Part shown: positions 1-6,054 of the stretch, one piece after another | How the letters are laid out: each line of letters starts with the position of its first letter | Numbering within the stretch: the first letter of the stretch is position 1 | Assembly: GCA_031276055.1 (NCBI GenBank) | Contig: JAISNW010000166.1 | Span: forward strand, 1-6,054 | DNA length: 6,054 bases | Source: Deferribacteraceae bacterium | GTDB lineage: Bacteria > Chrysiogenota > Deferribacteres > Deferribacterales > JAISNW01 | Direction of reading: 5' to 3' | The notes under the pieces: generated by a model | What the model saw: only the letters and a program-made list of their open reading frames with translations | The model's database searches: none | Told to the model about the DNA's origin: nothing | Position numbers and translations under genes: made by a program

Positions 1-348
1 TATCCAGAGCGGTGCGAAAACAAAGAGGAGAACCCCTAAGATAAGCCCTAAAAAGAGCCCGAAAATTGATTCTTTTTTGGTTATCTTTTCATCCTCGCTG
101 CCCGACTGCTCTGCACTGAAGTTTAAGGCTTTTATCCCTAAAATTAAGGCGTCGTATAAGCCTACCATCCCGCGAAAGATCGGCTTCTTAAAGAGCTTGC
201 TGTGATCTATTGCTATCTTCTGGCGGCGCACAGCTATTGTGCCGTCTTTGCGGCGCACAGCAATGGCAAACGAGCCCGGTGCGCGCATCATAACCCCTTC
301 TATAACCGCCTGCCCGCCGATATTATCTACCTTCTTTTTACCGCTCAT
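1..348 (-). CDS. DUF1385 (YqhQ-like) family membrane protein, N-terminal part
   Basis: Only the first 116 residues are visible; the frame stays open to the left edge. The protein starts [20 protein letters not shown], and the block [16 protein letters not shown] (residues 11-26) followed by an [11 protein letters not shown] strand is the signature of the DUF1385 family, whose Bacillus subtilis member is YqhQ. Residues 52-80 ([23 protein letters not shown]) also fit the family. A charged stretch (about 80-93, [16 protein letters not shown]) precedes a hydrophobic helix from about residue 95 to the edge, which would be the first clear membrane segment. Family members run to roughly 300 residues, so about two thirds is missing. 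The molecular function of the family is unknown. The ATG at 348-346 overlaps the gltB stop codon, so the gene is almost certainly co-transcribed with gltB. An internal 12-base repeat (223-234 and 250-261) encodes the two VRR-containing strands and is probably incidental. Confidence 0.88.
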   Translation of the reverse strand, partial: MSGKKKVDNIGGQAVIEGVMMRAPGSFAIAVRRKDGTIAVRRQKIAIDHSKLFKKPIFRGMVGLYDALILGIKALNFSAEQSGSEDEKITKKESIFGLFLGLILGVLLFVFAPLWI

Positions 349-350
349 CA
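346..350 (-). promoter_or_regulatory. TGATG stop/start overlap between gltB and the DUF1385 gene
   Basis: On the minus strand the gltB stop TGA (350-348) shares its A with the ATG (348-346) of the next gene. Such one-base overlaps usually let a terminating ribosome reinitiate on the next frame. The bases just upstream (GCGGAAAAGAAG) give only a poor Shine-Dalgarno match, which fits translational coupling rather than independent initiation. The overlap is seen directly; the coupling is inferred. Confidence 0.7.
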
Positions 351-3300
351 CTTCTTTTCCGCCGCTTTCGCCTTTTCTAAAGCGATGCGGTATTCTATAG
401 GGAATACTTTAACAAAACGGTCGCGGTAAATCTGCCAGTTGTCTAACAGTTTCTTAGCTTTTGCGCTCAATGTATTGTCGTAATGTTCGTTTAATAGGGA
501 GAGGATCACAGCCTCATCTTCAGAGCCGGTGGTTATATTCTCTAAATCTATGGTGTTCATATTGCAGCGCAGATCAAAATCCCCGTTTTCGTCTAGTACA
601 TAGGCAAACCCGCCGGTCATCCCCGCTCCGAAGTTTACCCCCGTCATCCCTAGAATTAAAACAGTTCCCCCTGTCATATATTCACAGCCGTGATCTCCCA
701 CCCCTTCGGCAACTATTGTTACGCCGCTGTTGCGGATGGCGAAACGTTCCCCCGCCCGTCCATTGATGAAAATCTTACCCGATGTGCCCCCATAAGCTAT
801 AATATTGCCCACAATAGAGTTTTCAGAGCTTACATACGATGCCTCTTCTGGAGTGCGGATTATGATCTTGCCGCCTGATATCCCTTTACCTACAAAATCG
901 TTGGCTTCTCCTGAAAGTCGCAGAGTAATCCCCGGTGCTAAAAACGCCCCAAAGCTCTGCCCCGCGCAGCCTGTGAAGTCAACCACAACGGTATCTTCTT
1001 TCAACGGTGGATACTCCCTAACTGCTTTATAGGAGAGCTCCGCCCCCACCGCCCTATTGGTGTTGTTCAACTCTCTTTTAAGGCGGAGTTTAACCCCTGC
1101 AAATTCAGGGATTAAAAATTCACGGTCATAGCTTATGAAATCAGAGTAGTCGTTCCCCTTAAATGTTGGAGAATCCCCTTCGGGCTTTGCAAATATTTTA
1201 GAAAAATCTAAATTTCTAGTTTTATAATATCCTGAGGAGTCCGCCATCCTTAAAAGATCGCTCCTCCCTACAGCCTCATCTATAGAGGAAAGCCCTAGAG
1301 ATGCTAGAGTTTCGCGCACCTCTTCGGCAACAAATCTAAAATAGTTTTCTATGTATTCAGGCTTGCCTGCAAAACGTTTTCTAAGGCTGGCGTCTTGTGT
1401 GGCAACACCTGTAGGGCAACGGTTGTCATGGCACTTTCTCACCATTATGCAGCCTATGCAGGCGAGCACGGTTGTTCCAAAACCAAATTCCTCCGCCCCA
1501 AGCAGAGCGGCGATCACCACATCCCGCCCTGTTTTTATCTGCCCATCCACCTGCAGGCGGACGCGGTTTCTAAGGTTGTTTAACACCAACGTCTGCTGCG
1601 TTTCTGCTAGCCCAAGCTCCCAAGGAAGCCCCGCATGTTTTATACTGCTTAGGGGGCTTGCCCCTGTCCCCCCGTCATGCCCGCTGATGAGGATCATATC
1701 TGAATGGGCTTTTGCAACCCCAGCGGCGATAGTTCCCACCCCCATCTCGCTTACCAGCTTTACAGAGATTCTAGCCTTTGGATTGGCGTTTCTAAGATCG
1801 AATATAAGCTGCGCTAAGTCTTCAATGGAGTATATATCATGGTGGGGGGGTGGAGAGATCAGTGTTACAAAAGGGGTTGAATGCCTAAGTTTCGCTATAA
1901 AGTGGTTGACCTTATGCCCTGGCAGCTGCCCGCCTTCCCCAGGTTTTGCGCCTTGAGCTATCTTTATCTGAAGCTCTTTTGCATGAGCAAGGTATTCTAT
2001 GGTAACCCCGAATCTGCCTGACGCCACCTGCCGCACGGCGCTGGCTCTATTTTCACCGTTAGGGCCGGGCTTCAACCTTTCAGGGTCTTCCCCGCCTTCA
2101 CCGCTATTGCTCAATCCGCCGATCTTATTTAGAGCGATGGCTATAGTTTCGTGGGCTTCAGGGCTTAAAGCCCCCATACTCATAGCCCCTGCAATGAACC
2201 TCTTCATGATATTTTCAGCAGGTTCTACTCTATCAAGGGAGATCGGCTCTCTTTCAGCAAAGTTGAATAACCCCCTAAGTGTGCAGAGACGCCCGCTCTG
2301 ATCGTTTATATAACTGGCAAACTCTCTATATTTTGCAAGATTGTTGGTTTGAACCCCTTGACGGAAGGCAACCATAGTTTCAGGAGTCCATAGGTGCTGC
2401 TCTCCGTCTTTACGGAACTTGTATTTACCGCCTGATGGGAGCTCATCGTTATTTTCATAGGCTTGTTTGACGCGTTCTATTGTTTCGGTTTGAATATCTT
2501 CAATATTAAGCCCGCCTATACGGGAGGCGGTATTGGTAAAATATCTGTCTATAACCTCTTTAGAAAGCCCCACCGCCTCAAAGAGTTGGGCGGATCGGTA
2601 GCTGCGGAGGGTGGAGATTCCCATCTTTGACATGGTTTTTAATATCCCCTTCCCCACCGCTTTAATATAGTTGCCCGCCGCGCTTACAATATCTTTCTGA
2701 ATCGTGCCGTCTTTAACCAGCTCTGATATACTCTCAAGGGCAAGATATGGGTTTATAGCGGTCACCCCATAGCCTAAAAGGAGCACAAAGTGCATAACCT
2801 CCCTCGCCTCCCCTGTTTCAAGGATTATACCCGCCTCCGGGCGCAGTTTGGCTTTTATTAGGGCTTTATTAACACACGCAGCCGCTAAAAGAGAGGGGAT
2901 AGGCAGCTGCCCCGCCCCCAAATCTTTATCGCTTAGAATTAATATCTTCTTGCCTTCCTGAACATTTTTAACAGCTTTTTCACCGAGCGCATCCAACGCT
3001 TTTTGGAGGTTGTCTGTAAAGGCGATAGGGATGCTTACCGCTCTAAAACCGTTTTCACGGATGCTCTTAATCCGCTCTATCTCGTCATCTGTAAGGATAG
3101 GGCGCTCTAGGCGGATTATCTTAGCGTGCAGCGCCGTCTCCTCTAAAATATTCCCCTTATTGCCGATATAGGTGGCAAGGCTCATCACCAGCTCTTCTCT
3201 AATGGGGTCTATCGGCGGATTTGTCACCTGAGCGAAGAGCTGCTTAAAGTATCCGAAAAGGATCTGCGGCTCTTTAGATAGAACAGCTAAGGCTGCGTCA

Positions 3301-4745
3301 TTGCCCATAGAACCTGTCGGTTCTATCCCATTTTCCGCCATAGGAGCAAGGATCATCTCTAAATCTTCTTTAGTGTAGCTGAACAGCCTCTGCCGCCTGA
3401 TAAGATCAGGCTTTACGCTTGAAGGGTTTATGGTGGTGAAAAGCCCGTCCACTGTGAGTTTGTTCTCATCTACCCAGCGGCGGTAGGGGTGTTTGCGGGC
3501 GGCAATCTTCTTTACATCTTTATCAAAGAGGATGCGGCGGTTTTCAAGATCACAGTAGATTATCTCGCCAGGGGCTATCCTCCCTCTTTTTGCCACATTT
3601 TCAGTAGGGATAGGCAGAACCCCCGCCTCGCTTGCTATAACAAAGAGGTTGTCTTTTGTTAAAGCGTATCTAAGGGGGCGAAGCCCGTTCCTATCAAGCA
3701 TCGCCCCCGCGTTTATTCCGTCAGAAAAGGCTAGCGCTGCAGGACCGTCCCACGGCTCCATAACGGGGGTATGGTATTCATAAAAGCCGCGTAGATCCCG
3801 CCCCATATAATAATCTTCCCCCCACGCCTGCGGAACGGTCATCAACATGGTGTGGCAAATATCTCTGCCTGCCGTGTATAACATCTCCACAATATTGTCT
3901 AGGCAAGCTGAATCGCTCTGCCCCTCTTTTACAAGTGGGAGGAGCTCTTTTATATCATCTCCGAAAAGCTCGCTCTTAAAGTGCGGTTCACGGCTTGCCA
4001 GGTGGTTAAGATTTCCCCTAAGGGTGTTTATCTCGCCATTATGCGCCAGATAGCGGAAAGGTTGAGCAAGCTCCCATGTGGGGAAGGTATTTGTGCTGAA
4101 ACGTTGGTGGACAAGGGCTATAGGGGAGGCGAAACTTTCATCTAATAGGTCGGGGTAAAACTGCTCTATCTGGGTTGCCATGAGCATCCCTTTATAGACG
4201 ATCTTTTTGGAAGAAAAGCTGGGGAAATATAACCCTGTGTGCTCTTTTTCAATCTTACGGCGCATAACAAAGAGCTTGCGTTCAAACTCTTCACGGTCAT
4301 TAAAAGCAGAACCGTCTACAAAGAGCTGGCGGATCTTCGGGCAGGTTTGCTGAGCAACCTTGCCTATTCCGGAGGCATCCGTAGGAACATCCCGCCACCC
4401 TATAACTTTTCCCCCCATATCAGCAACGATCTTTTCTATAGCGGGGTATACCTCAACGCCGCCATCCGCATTGAATAGCATAGCAACGGCGTATTCTCCT
4501 AATTTAGGAAGTTTAATGAATTTTCGAAAAAAAGCATCAGGGAGAGAGACTAAAATTCCCGCTCCGTCTCCAGTGAGGGCATCCCCGCCGATAGCTCCGC
4601 GATGGGTAAGGTTTTTAAGGACGTAAAGCCCATCCTCCACAATTTTGTGGGCTGCAATATTGTTAATATCAGCCACAATCCCCACACCGCAGGAATCGTG
4701 TTCATAAAGGCTGGTGTATAGCCCAAATTCCCGTATCTTATTCAT
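348..4745 (-). CDS. gltB: Glutamate synthase, large (alpha) subunit
   Basis: Intact 1465-residue GOGAT large subunit, close to the usual 1480-1520. It hydrolyses glutamine and channels the ammonia to 2-oxoglutarate to make glutamate in the cytoplasm, normally with electrons from NAD(P)H via GltD. Domains in order: class II glutamine amidotransferase (about 19-420) with nucleophile Cys19 in [11 protein letters not shown] and the glutamine-binding region [12 protein letters not shown] (213-224) and [11 protein letters not shown] (235-245); central domain (about 450-760); FMN synthase domain (about 800-1190) with [10 protein letters not shown] (882-891), [16 protein letters not shown] (931-946), [14 protein letters not shown] (964-977) and [11 protein letters not shown] (1021-1031); 3Fe-4S ligands Cys1099, Cys1105 and Cys1110 (C-x5-C-x4-C, followed by PTGVATQ); and a GXGXG beta-helix (about 1235-1430). 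The 18 residues before Cys19 should be a cleaved propeptide. The start is fixed: an in-frame TAA lies four codons upstream (4757-4755) and a ribosome binding site precedes the ATG. The next gene is not gltD, which is unusual. No disrupted motif was seen. Confidence 0.97.
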   Translation of the reverse strand: MNKIREFGLYTSLYEHDSCGVGIVADINNIAAHKIVEDGLYVLKNLTHRGAIGGDALTGDGAGILVSLPDAFFRKFIKLPKLGEYAVAMLFNADGGVEVYPAIEKIVADMGGKVIGWRDVPTDASGIGKVAQQTCPKIRQLFVDGSAFNDREEFERKLFVMRRKIEKEHTGLYFPSFSSKKIVYKGMLMATQIEQFYPDLLDESFASPIALVHQRFSTNTFPTWELAQPFRYLAHNGEINTLRGNLNHLASREPHFKSELFGDDIKELLPLVKEGQSDSACLDNIVEMLYTAGRDICHTMLMTVPQAWGEDYYMGRDLRGFYEYHTPVMEPWDGPAALAFSDGINAGAMLDRNGLRPLRYALTKDNLFVIASEAGVLPIPTENVAKRGRIAPGEIIYCDLENRRILFDKDVKKIAARKHPYRRWVDENKLTVDGLFTTINPSSVKPDLIRRQRLFSYTKEDLEMILAPMAENGIEPTGSMGNDAALAVLSKEPQILFGYFKQLFAQVTNPPIDPIREELVMSLATYIGNKGNILEETALHAKIIRLERPILTDDEIERIKSIRENGFRAVSIPIAFTDNLQKALDALGEKAVKNVQEGKKILILSDKDLGAGQLPIPSLLAAACVNKALIKAKLRPEAGIILETGEAREVMHFVLLLGYGVTAINPYLALESISELVKDGTIQKDIVSAAGNYIKAVGKGILKTMSKMGISTLRSYRSAQLFEAVGLSKEVIDRYFTNTASRIGGLNIEDIQTETIERVKQAYENNDELPSGGKYKFRKDGEQHLWTPETMVAFRQGVQTNNLAKYREFASYINDQSGRLCTLRGLFNFAEREPISLDRVEPAENIMKRFIAGAMSMGALSPEAHETIAIALNKIGGLSNSGEGGEDPERLKPGPNGENRASAVRQVASGRFGVTIEYLAHAKELQIKIAQGAKPGEGGQLPGHKVNHFIAKLRHSTPFVTLISPPPHHDIYSIEDLAQLIFDLRNANPKARISVKLVSEMGVGTIAAGVAKAHSDMILISGHDGGTGASPLSSIKHAGLPWELGLAETQQTLVLNNLRNRVRLQVDGQIKTGRDVVIAALLGAEEFGFGTTVLACIGCIMVRKCHDNRCPTGVATQDASLRKRFAGKPEYIENYFRFVAEEVRETLASLGLSSIDEAVGRSDLLRMADSSGYYKTRNLDFSKIFAKPEGDSPTFKGNDYSDFISYDREFLIPEFAGVKLRLKRELNNTNRAVGAELSYKAVREYPPLKEDTVVVDFTGCAGQSFGAFLAPGITLRLSGEANDFVGKGISGGKIIIRTPEEASYVSSENSIVGNIIAYGGTSGKIFINGRAGERFAIRNSGVTIVAEGVGDHGCEYMTGGTVLILGMTGVNFGAGMTGGFAYVLDENGDFDLRCNMNTIDLENITTGSEDEAVILSLLNEHYDNTLSAKAKKLLDNWQIYRDRFVKVFPIEYRIALEKAKAAEKK

Positions 4746-4754
4746 CTCTTCCCT
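4746..4754 (-). promoter_or_regulatory. Ribosome binding site of gltB
   Basis: The minus strand reads AGGGAAGAG directly before the ATG at 4745, a purine-rich Shine-Dalgarno-like stretch. The in-frame stop TAA at 4757-4755 just upstream excludes any longer N-terminus, so this site and the ATG at 4745 define the start. Confidence 0.6.
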
Positions 4755-4763
4755 TTAGCAATA

Positions 4764-4769
4764 ATTATA
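4764..4769 (-). promoter_or_regulatory. Candidate -10 box for gltB
   Basis: The minus strand carries a perfect TATAAT with a near-extended context (TGCT before it). The hexamers 16-18 bases upstream are AT-rich (AATAAA-like) and do not resemble TTGACA, so a factor-assisted or weak promoter would be expected. Transcription would start near 4757, giving a leader of only about a dozen bases that just includes the ribosome binding site. In AT-rich DNA such a hexamer can occur by chance, and gltB could also be read through from the lipoprotein gene. Confidence 0.35.
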
Positions 4770-4781
4770 AGCATAGAAAAC

Positions 4782-4814
4782 TTATCTTTATTTGTCTGAT
4801 TTGTAAAGAGATAA
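4782..4814. repeat. AT-rich imperfect inverted repeat upstream of gltB
   Basis: TTATCTTTA (4782-4790) pairs with TAAAGAGATAA (4804-4814), leaving a two-base bulge (GA, 4808-4809) and a 13-base loop. It sits just upstream of the candidate -10 box, across the expected -35 region, so it could be an operator. It is equally compatible with chance in AT-rich DNA, and it lacks the G+C stem of a terminator. Confidence 0.25.
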
Positions 4815-4817
4815 TTC

Positions 4818-4839
4818 AGTTTATAGGGGGAATTAAACT
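4818..4839. repeat. Short inverted repeat over the lipoprotein gene stop codon
   Basis: AGTTTA (4818-4823) and TAAACT (4834-4839) form a 6 bp stem around a 10-base loop containing five G's on the plus strand. The stop codon of the lipoprotein gene (4835-4833) lies partly in one arm. It is a possible weak 3' structure for that mRNA, but it is too AT-rich and lacks a following T run, so I do not call it a terminator. Confidence 0.22.
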
Positions 4840-5915
4840 ATATATTCACCTACCCTAAGCGGTAAAACCCGCTGGGCTGTTTCAGGTTCGTCATTTAACC
4901 GCCTCTTTATCTCATAAAGAGGGTATAAGATAGGTTCTTTGCCTAACTGTATCACTCCAAAGTGCATTGGGATAGTCACTTTAGCATTAAGATCATGCAC
5001 TGCCTGAAAAAATTCAGGGATATTTGTATGGGAGTAGTGCATCATCCAGCGGGGGATATAAGCCCCTGCTCCAACTATAGCGTAGTCAAGCGAATATAGC
5101 TCTCCAAATTCCTTAAAGCCCATAAAATAACCGCTATCGCCTGAAAAATAGATATTTTTTGAACCTGTTATTAGAAAACCGCCCCACAAAGAGAGATTTT
5201 CAGACTGCCCCAACCTTCTTGACCAGTGCTGTGCAGGGAGGAAGGTGTAAACTATTCCATTAATATTAAGAGTTTCCCACCAATCAAGTTCATATATCTG
5301 CTTGCCGCCGTATTCTAGTATGGTATTTCCAACCCCTTGAGGCACGATGAATATAGCATTCTTCTTAGCAAGCTCTTTCACAGAATATGAATCGAGGTGG
5401 TCGTAATGGTTGTGGGTTATAAGCACAATCGGTTTATCAGGGACGTTGTTAAAATCAAAATCGATTATAACCTTTTTTTTCATGAGGAAAGCTGAATCAG
5501 AGAAAAAAGGGTCTATAAAGATCGCGCTCTTATCCATCTTGATTATAAAAGATGCGTGCCCCGCAAAGGATATGCTGAAATCTTCAGAATCACGCAGATA
5601 TTTATATGAATTGTCAACATTGGTTAGACCCGTTTCCGAAAATTCAGGCTTATACTCTTCAGCAAAAAGGAAATATCTAAGCGAACCAAAAAAGGTTATC
5701 TTCTTTTGGCGTAAAAGCCATGGGTTAAAATAAGTTCCGTCTTTATTGCGGTGCGGAGCGTATAAAAGCTCCCTATCGGTAGAATTTATGGTATTAACCC
5801 AATCCAACTCATCAAATTTAGGCACTTCAGCACACCCTATCAGAGTAACGCCTGCGGCGGTAAGAGCCGCCCCTGTTATCCCTAAGCCGATTAAACGCCG
5901 TCTGGTGATATTCAT
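4833..5915 (-). CDS. NAPE-PLD-like metallo-beta-lactamase-fold lipoprotein, probable Tat substrate
   Basis: A 360-residue protein with an export signal: TRRRLIG (4-10) resembles the twin-arginine motif, followed by a hydrophobic stretch (about 8-27) and a lipobox LIGC, so Cys28 is probably lipidated and the enzyme membrane-anchored outside the cytoplasm. The catalytic domain (about 112-345) carries HNHYDHLD with His168, His170, Asp172 and His173; PAQHWSRR with His230; FSGDSGY with Asp260; GAGAYIPRW (282-290); His296; and PMHFG with His318. This is the full di-zinc ligand set and active-site pattern of N-acylphosphatidylethanolamine-hydrolysing phospholipase D; H168/H170/D172/H173/H230/D260/H318 match human H185/H187/D189/H190/H253/D284/H343. 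Bacterial relatives include RomA-type proteins. A phosphodiesterase acting on lipid or envelope material is likely, but the substrate cannot be read from sequence. The ATG at 5915 is chosen because an in-frame TAA lies seven codons upstream and the signal peptide begins right here. No clear Shine-Dalgarno sequence is seen. Confidence 0.9.
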   Translation of the reverse strand: MNITRRRLIGLGITGAALTAAGVTLIGCAEVPKFDELDWVNTINSTDRELLYAPHRNKDGTYFNPWLLRQKKITFFGSLRYFLFAEEYKPEFSETGLTNVDNSYKYLRDSEDFSISFAGHASFIIKMDKSAIFIDPFFSDSAFLMKKKVIIDFDFNNVPDKPIVLITHNHYDHLDSYSVKELAKKNAIFIVPQGVGNTILEYGGKQIYELDWWETLNINGIVYTFLPAQHWSRRLGQSENLSLWGGFLITGSKNIYFSGDSGYFMGFKEFGELYSLDYAIVGAGAYIPRWMMHYSHTNIPEFFQAVHDLNAKVTIPMHFGVIQLGKEPILYPLYEIKRRLNDEPETAQRVLPLRVGEYIV

Positions 5916-5973
5916 AACTGTATAATATATACATTATCTGCTTAAATGCTAGGGGGGAATCTTTCTTACTCAA
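5916..5973 (-). promoter_or_regulatory. Spacer between tRNA-Ser and the lipoprotein gene, possible promoter
   Basis: This 58 bp spacer has no gene. Near the ATG it contains overlapping -10-like hexamers on the minus strand: GATAAT (5940-5935), TATATT (5931-5926) and TATTAT (5929-5924). No good TTGACA-like box is found at the right distance. The last hexamers are only 6-8 bases from the ATG, and no AGGAGG-like sequence is present, so a very short or leaderless transcript is possible. There is also no hairpin plus T run after the tRNA, so read-through from the tRNA is an alternative. Confidence 0.25.
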
Positions 5974-6054
5974 CGGAGGAGGTGGGATTCGAACCCACGG
6001 ACCGTGAGGTACACTCGATTTCGAGTCGAGGCCGTTATGACCGCTTCGGCACTC
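5974..6054 (-). tRNA. tRNA-Ser, anticodon CGA, missing its first ~4 bases at the window edge
   Basis: The minus strand folds as a class II tRNA. The 3' acceptor strand is CTCCTCC (5981-5975) with discriminator G at 5974; the visible 5' acceptor bases GAG (6054-6052) pair with its first CTC, so the missing 5' bases are predicted as GGAG. The D-arm is CCG...CGG with GG in the loop. The anticodon stem CTCGA/TCGAG encloses a loop with CGA at 6023-6021, which reads UCG. A 15-base variable arm (5999-6013) has an ACC/GGT stem, as expected for serine. The T-arm is GTGGG-TTCGAAT-CCCAC (5998-5982). The 3' CCA is not encoded, so it must be added enzymatically. The lipoprotein gene starts 58 bases downstream on the same strand. 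Confidence 0.95.

Noticed and set aside
223..261. Direct repeat GCGGCGCACAGC spaced 27 bases apart
   Set aside because: It encodes two similar VRR-containing beta-strand segments typical of the DUF1385 N-terminus. Only two copies are present, so it is neither a CRISPR nor a regulatory array.
1843..1852. Run of G's in gltB (C7 on the coding strand) as a possible frameshift site
   Set aside because: It encodes the conserved SPPPHHD motif, and family-typical sequence continues in the same frame on both sides.
1351..1956. Long open frame on the plus strand opposite gltB (201 codons)
   Set aside because: It lies entirely antisense to the conserved FMN/3Fe-4S region of gltB, its translation shows no recognisable domain, and it is best explained as a shadow of the coding strand. 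The other plus-strand open frames were rejected for the same reason.
4690..4745. Truncated GltB N-terminus because the propeptide is only 18 residues
   Set aside because: An in-frame stop four codons upstream excludes a longer form, and other bacterial GltB-type proteins have similarly short leaders before the catalytic cysteine.
4782..4839. Intrinsic terminator between the lipoprotein gene and gltB
   Set aside because: Both inverted repeats are AT-rich and short, and neither is followed by a T run on the transcribed strand.
5916..5973. Attachment site or mobile element boundary next to the tRNA
   Set aside because: No duplicated tRNA 3' end, integrase or base composition shift is visible in the window.

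Overview
The window comes from a bacterial chromosome of moderate G+C content, judged by eye. Everything recognisable lies on the minus strand, so the gene order reads from high to low coordinates: tRNA-Ser(CGA) (cut by the right edge), a NAPE-PLD-type metallo-beta-lactamase-fold lipoprotein, the glutamate synthase large subunit gltB, and the start of a DUF1385 (YqhQ-like) membrane protein (cut by the left edge). The lipoprotein has a twin-arginine signal plus a lipobox, and the tRNA lacks an encoded CCA. Together these hint at a Gram-negative or similar non-enteric lineage, but the sequence does not allow a firm taxonomic call.

Region by region: 5974-6054 holds all but about the first four bases of a class II tRNA. 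The 58 bp spacer 5916-5973 is AT-rich near the next gene and has no clear Shine-Dalgarno sequence. 4833-5915 encodes a 360-residue exported metallohydrolase with every metal ligand of the NAPE-hydrolysing phospholipase D family in place. The 87 bp spacer 4746-4832 contains two weak AT-rich inverted repeats, a perfect TATAAT and a ribosome binding site in front of gltB. 348-4745 is an intact 1465-residue gltB with amidotransferase, FMN/3Fe-4S synthase and GXGXG domains. 1-348 is the N-terminal 116 residues of a DUF1385 protein whose ATG overlaps the gltB stop codon in a TGATG junction.

How the parts fit together: gltB takes the amide nitrogen of glutamine and makes glutamate from 2-oxoglutarate. 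It normally needs the small subunit GltD, which is neither directly downstream (that slot is taken by the DUF1385 gene) nor elsewhere in this window. The one-base overlap implies that gltB and the DUF1385 gene are co-transcribed and probably translationally coupled, but no functional link is established. The lipoprotein probably acts on lipids or another envelope substrate and has no evident connection to glutamate synthesis. No mobile element, CRISPR array, phage gene or convincing intrinsic terminator was seen. Most of the window is conserved housekeeping DNA, and I found no strong case for a previously undescribed system.
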